From positions 1 through 8,997 of the forward strand of contig NZ_CAJLUB010000071.1 of the NCBI RefSeq assembly GCF_905209685.1: DNA of 8,997 nucleotides. Direction: 5' to 3'. Of this stretch, positions 6,901-8,997 are shown one piece after another (position 1 is the stretch's first letter; each line of letters starts with the position of its first letter). The DNA comes from an uncultured Veillonella sp. Its GTDB lineage: Bacteria > Bacillota > Negativicutes > Veillonellales > Veillonellaceae. The notes below the pieces were generated by a model. That model was given only the letters and a program-made list of their open reading frames with translations, made no database searches and was not told the origin of the DNA. The position numbers were made by a program, and so were the translations under genes.

Positions 6901-8997
6901 TTGTTTGTAAACTTTAGTGCCATCTTGTTTAGTGTATACCACTGGAATTTGAGCATTGTTTACAACACCTTGGTTATTAATCTTGATGTCATATTGGTGA
7001 CCTTTAGCTGCATCATAAGTTGCAGATGTAGGATCATTTTTATCAGTTACGGAGATAGTGCCATCAGAAGATTCAACAGTTGTAACTTTATCTTTCAATT
7101 GTTTAACGTTTACTGCATCTGTATCGTTTTCACCAGCTTTAACACCTGTGATTTTCTTATCACCAGCGTTAATACCAGTCTTAGTTACAGATGGGCCACC
7201 AGTGATAGTCAAGCCATCGTTGTTAACTTTAGTATCGCCAATTTTCACGGAACCATCTTTAGTAAGATCAAGGTCTTTAGACAATTGAACTTTCAATTTG
7301 CCATTGTCGTTATTTACACCGATGTTGTTATCAGTCAATTTAGCTTTATCAGCACCACCAACGATATCTACTACGTTGTTAAGATGTTTCTTAATAACTT
7401 TAGTTGCATCAGTTTGACCGTCGTCACCAGCGAACTTCATGCCATCATCGTGAGTTGCTACTTCGTGTTCGTTACCGTCTTTGTCTTGGTATACGATACG
7501 AGTCATAGTTTCACCAGGTTGACCATCAACACCAGGAACACCGTCTTTTACAGTAATATCAGCAGTTGCATTTTTACCATCTTTACCAGCAGGGCCAGTC
7601 AAACCAATGTGACCTACGCCATCTTTACCGGAGATAGATACTGCGTCTTTACCGTCTTTACCAGAGATACCAACTTTACCGTTGTTACCATCTGTTCCTG
7701 CTGCGCCTTGAGGACCAGTGATTGTTACACCATCTTTACCAGGTTGACCATCTTTACCATTAACAACAACTTTATCTAAGTTAGTTAAGTCTTTGTTTAA
7801 TGCATAAGTGTAAGTTTGGTTACCATCTTTACCGATTTCTTGTTTTACAGTCAAGTTTTTACCTGCACCGAAGTTTACAGTTTTGCCACTTGCTACTTCA
7901 GTTTCAGTTGCATTGGAACCGTCTTCAAGGTTACCAGTTGCATTTGTTTTGAAGCTGTAGTTATTACCAGCTGCAGGAATGTTCAAGTCGGAGAAGTCGA
8001 TAACTGCTTTAGTATCAGTTACAGCTTTACCATTGCCATCGTTATAAGTCAATGTAACTTTCTTAGTACCTGCATCGTATTTGTATACGTTTTCAGTACC
8101 GCTTACTACACCGCCTTTAGCTTCAGTACTACCAGCTTTAACTGCTGTAGGAGCAATGTGCAATTCAGAAGCTTTCAAGGAATCATGTACAGATTTCAAT
8201 TGATCTTCTGTAGCTGCTTGACCAGATACAATATTCGTAGGATCGAAAGTTTTATTAGTCAAACCACCGATATTACCAGTTTTAGCATTCAATGTGATAG
8301 GGTTAGTACCACCAACTGTTACTGTTTCGTTAGGACCGAATGTGAGTTTACCAGAACCAGCGCCATTTGTGATAGAGTTGATATCCGTTAAGTCACCTTC
8401 AACGTTGATTTTGTATGGATCAGCGTCTGTACCAGTGCCAGTCTTAGTAGTATTTTTACCGTTTTCAATTTTTGCTAATTTAGCATTTACAGTGTAAGTT
8501 TTTTGACCTGTAGTTGCATCAGTTGTATCAGTAACAGTTACGTTGTCACCAGCTTCAACTTTAGAACCAAGACCAGTGATTACTTTCTTACCAGCATCAG
8601 TGATGTTGGAAAGATCGTTTTTAGCGATGCCAGTAATTTTAGCTTCTTCGCCATTAACTGGTTTACCATTTCCATCAACGTAAGTCATAGTTACGCTACC
8701 GTCGTTTTGTACAGCATAGCTACCAGGTTTGATGTGTTTTTCATCATCAAGATTAGCTACTTTCTTAACAGTTGTGCCACCATCAGTGCTATAAGTGATA
8801 CGGTCGCCATCTTTCTTAATGGAGATGTTGTCGTTTTTGTCGCCAAGTTTAACTTCTTTAGTTGTTACACTATCAAGATCTTTAAGGTCTTTATCAAGAG
8901 CGTATGCAACCTCTGTATTACCTGCACCGTCGTTAGTTTGAGTAACAGTTAAGTTTTTACCAGCTTGCATTGTAACGGATTTACCGTCTGCAATGTT
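3925..8997 (-). CDS. Giant trimeric autotransporter adhesin, C-terminal part
   Basis: The visible 1690 residues are the stalk and membrane anchor of a YadA-family adhesin. The frame is open to the right edge, so the ATG at 8970 is internal and the signal peptide and head lie outside. The stalk alternates GKNLTV...LNKDL segments, a DLSNITDAGKKVI segment (near 8600), a neck-like GGLTNKTFDPTNI...ATEDQLK (near 8200-8270), and three collagen-like blocks (4996-5181, 6253-6441, 7513-7758). Neck motifs of the type KITGVKAG..DTDAVNVKQLKD lie near 7090-7160, 5820-5890 and, in final form, 4478-4550. The YadA anchor spans about 4120-4374 (FDELTDEIGRVG to GVTWKVGN). Unlike most family members it does not end there: 63 more residues form a coiled coil. 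No cysteine is visible. The protein is expected to act as a homotrimer in the outer membrane. Confidence 0.95.
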   Translation of the reverse strand, partial: NIADGKSVTMQAGKNLTVTQTNDGAGNTEVAYALDKDLKDLDSVTTKEVKLGDKNDNISIKKDGDRITYSTDGGTTVKKVANLDDEKHIKPGSYAVQNDGSVTMTYVDGNGKPVNGEEAKITGIAKNDLSNITDAGKKVITGLGSKVEAGDNVTVTDTTDATTGQKTYTVNAKLAKIENGKNTTKTGTGTDADPYKINVEGDLTDINSITNGAGSGKLTFGPNETVTVGGTNPITLNAKTGNIGGLTNKTFDPTNIVSGQAATEDQLKSVHDSLKASELHIAPTAVKAGSTEAKGGVVSGTENVYKYDAGTKKVTLTYNDGNGKAVTDTKAVIDFSDLNIPAAGNNYSFKTNATGNLEDGSNATETEVASGKTVNFGAGKNLTVKQEIGKDGNQTYTYALNKDLTNLDKVVVNGKDGQPGKDGVTITGPQGAAGTDGNNGKVGISGKDGKDAVSISGKDGVGHIGLTGPAGKDGKNATADITVKDGVPGVDGQPGETMTRIVYQDKDGNEHEVATHDDGMKFAGDDGQTDATKVIKKHLNNVVDIVGGADKAKLTDNNIGVNNDNGKLKVQLSKDLDLTKDGSVKIGDTKVNNDGLTITGGPSVTKTGINAGDKKITGVKAGENDTDAVNVKQLKDKVTTVESSDGTISVTDKNDPTSATYDAAKGHQYDIKINNQGVVNNAQIPVVYTKQDGTKVYKQPDGTFNTAKDGSGTVVAPNEVIASMNSAGDSTTAPTKLNNVGSSIADKAGNTFLDKIDAAAGDNNTKNGAVNVTDLKNTADALIEKGLKFDANSGGVKTNKLGSTVKIQGEGTKADTEYSGENVKTIIGQDADGNTTIDVKLDKNLKADSVVVGKDGKDGVDGKIGVNGKDGASVVLNGKDGSIGLTGPKGADGKDGASAKISVKDGVPGVDGQPGDKLTRIVYEDKDGNTHEVATHDDGMKFAGDNGQTNQDTNPNVIKKHLNNVVDIVGGADSSKLTDNNIGVNADGGKLKVQLAKDIDLTKDGSVKIGDTTVNNDGLTITGGPSVKKDGINAGDKKITGVKAGEADTDAVNVKQLKDKVTTVESSDGTISVTDKNDPTSATYDAAKGHQYDIKINNQGVVNNAQIPVVYTKQDGTKVYKQPDGTFNTAKDGSGTVVAPNEVIASMNSAGDSTTAPTKLNNVGSSIADKAGNTFLDKIDAAAGDNNTKNGAVNVTDLKNAADAIGNKGLNFGAQSGNDIHKNLGEKLEIVGEGTKADDNYSASNIKTMTKDGKVVIGLDKDLNGLNSISVPGKNGVDGKDGVSISGKDGANGIDGKVSIGKDGKDAVSIAGKDGVGHIGLTGPQGPAGADGTGVDISTDHGSKTLVKPEANNGDKSERIVYVPKDKDGNPLKDTDGNPIKREVATMDDGLKFTGNNTGTENKHALNTLVKVQGEGVTAAQSTAFQSAAGNINVVADGNDTLTVKLNKDLKGINSIKNSDNGPALNFNAGDLSVTGGNLNMGGNKITNLGKGTNDTDAVNLKQLKDSRTIVKSTDGTVGVQESETTDGAKVYDLTTGASPRFDELTDEIGRVGAQGAALAALKPIQYDPLEPTQIMAGYGNYRGNSAIAMGVAHYKNESTMMHAGLAWAGGSRHMMANAGVTWKVGNRDSEAAVADRYRKGPISSAYAMQQEMASVKAQNAGLKTEVSDLKAENEQMKAQIAAMMAKLGM
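3928..4116 (-). other. C-terminal coiled-coil extension beyond the YadA barrel
   Basis: The 63 residues after GVTWKVGN include a linker (RDSEAAVADRYRKGPISS) and about five heptads with V, L, L, M, M at one core position and N, V, N, I, L at the other. Asparagines in the core are typical of oligomeric coiled coils. If the anchor inserts as usual, this tail would project into the periplasm from each of the three subunits. Confidence 0.75.
4996..5181 (-). repeat. Collagen-like GXY block 3 of the adhesin stalk
   Basis: This block codes for 62 residues, from GKNGVDGKDG to GPQGPAGADGTG. Glycine occurs every third residue in runs broken by short inserts such as VSIS and AVSIA. The run GLTGPQGPAGADGTG is the most collagen-like stretch in the window. 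It opens the last stalk module before the anchor. Confidence 0.8.
5456..5856 (-). repeat. 401-bp perfect direct repeat, copy in module B
   Basis: Base-for-base identical to 6725-7125, including every silent site. The identity is bounded by single differences at 5455/6724 and 5857/7126. It encodes the neck end, the YTKQDGTKVYKQPDG segment and the DKIDAAAGDNNTK segment. Confidence 0.95.
6253..6441 (-). repeat. Collagen-like GXY block 2 of the adhesin stalk
   Basis: This block codes for 63 residues, from GKDGKDGVDGK to GVPGVDGQPG, with interruptions such as ASVVLN and ASAKISV. The closing KDGVPGVDGQPG is shared with block 1, and both are followed by the TRIVY.DKDGN.HEVATHDDG segment. Confidence 0.8.
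6725..7125 (-). repeat. 401-bp perfect direct repeat, copy in module A
   Basis: Second copy of the identical 401-bp stretch, offset by 1269 bp, so recombination between copies would remove or add exactly 423 codons in frame. Confidence 0.95.
7513..7758 (-). repeat. Collagen-like GXY block 1 of the adhesin stalk
   Basis: This is the longest block, coding for 82 residues. It starts GKDGQPGKDG, includes GPQGAAGTDGNNGK and GLTGPAGKDGK, and ends GVPGVDGQPG. The glycine register is interrupted by VTIT, AVSIS and ATADITV inserts, so any triple helix would be segmented. Confidence 0.8.

Larger units (their letters stand above)
6442..7758 (-). repeat. Stalk module A (about 1.32 kb)
   Basis: Paralogous copy of module B, starting with collagen block 1. 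It differs mainly in the collagen block, around the QTDATKV versus QTNQDTNPNV insert, and in the segment after NVTDLKN (ALIEKGLKFDANSGG here, AIGNKGLNFGAQSGN in module B). Confidence 0.8.

Noticed and set aside
4996..7758. CRISPR-like or tandem intergenic repeats
   Set aside because: The repeated units are long, coding and in frame within an adhesin stalk; there are no short repeats with unique spacers.
6016..7779. Long plus-strand ORFs across the adhesin genes (for example 6016-6741 and 6901-7779)
   Set aside because: They are antisense to repetitive adhesin codons. Duplicated ones occur simply because the adhesin repeat is duplicated, and their composition shows no domain or signal.
8968..8970. 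ATG at 8970 as the start of the large adhesin
   Set aside because: The same frame continues to the window edge with stalk-like residues (NIADGKSVT) matching the SGKTVNFGAGKNLTV pattern elsewhere, and no signal peptide follows this ATG.

Overview
The window looks like part of an adhesin locus from a diderm Firmicute, most likely Veillonella. I base this on two large YadA-type trimeric autotransporter adhesins with low-GC codon use, an extended signal peptide beginning MNKVFKVVYSKSKGCYVVV, and GKDG-rich stalk modules of the kind I associate with Veillonella. The genus is an inference from family knowledge; no rRNA or housekeeping gene is present to confirm it.

All convincing genes lie on the minus strand, so transcription runs from high to low coordinates. 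From 8997 to 3925 is the C-terminal 1690 residues of a giant trimeric autotransporter whose N-terminus lies outside the window. Its stalk is modular: three collagen-like GKDG blocks each start a unit of about 1.26-1.32 kb, and two units share a 401-bp stretch that is identical base for base. It ends in a YadA membrane anchor followed by an unusual 63-residue coiled-coil tail. A hairpin (3860-3888) follows the gene. Next, at 3759-2971, is a 262-residue secreted protein of unknown function with a duplicated VDLR[EA]AI motif at its C-terminus.

Downstream lies a roughly 765-bp non-coding interval. Its upstream part (2744-2872) holds a GC-rich structured element with a TATAAT box, two hairpins and a strong intrinsic terminator, probably a small RNA of about 115 nt. 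The rest is very AT-rich and contains a good promoter (TTTACA-17-TATTAT) for the second adhesin. The adhesin's leader carries two tiny overlapping ORFs, each ending in an ATGAATAA start/stop overlap, and a perfect hairpin that encloses the adhesin start codon. This suggests translational coupling.

From 2206 to 1 is the N-terminal 735 residues of the second adhesin: ESPR signal peptide, a YadA-like head of about 21 short repeats, a neck and the start of the stalk. The stalk is paralogous to that of the first adhesin. The likely overall role is adhesion, autoaggregation or biofilm formation at the outer membrane; the small secreted protein between the adhesins may be an accessory factor, but only its position argues for that.
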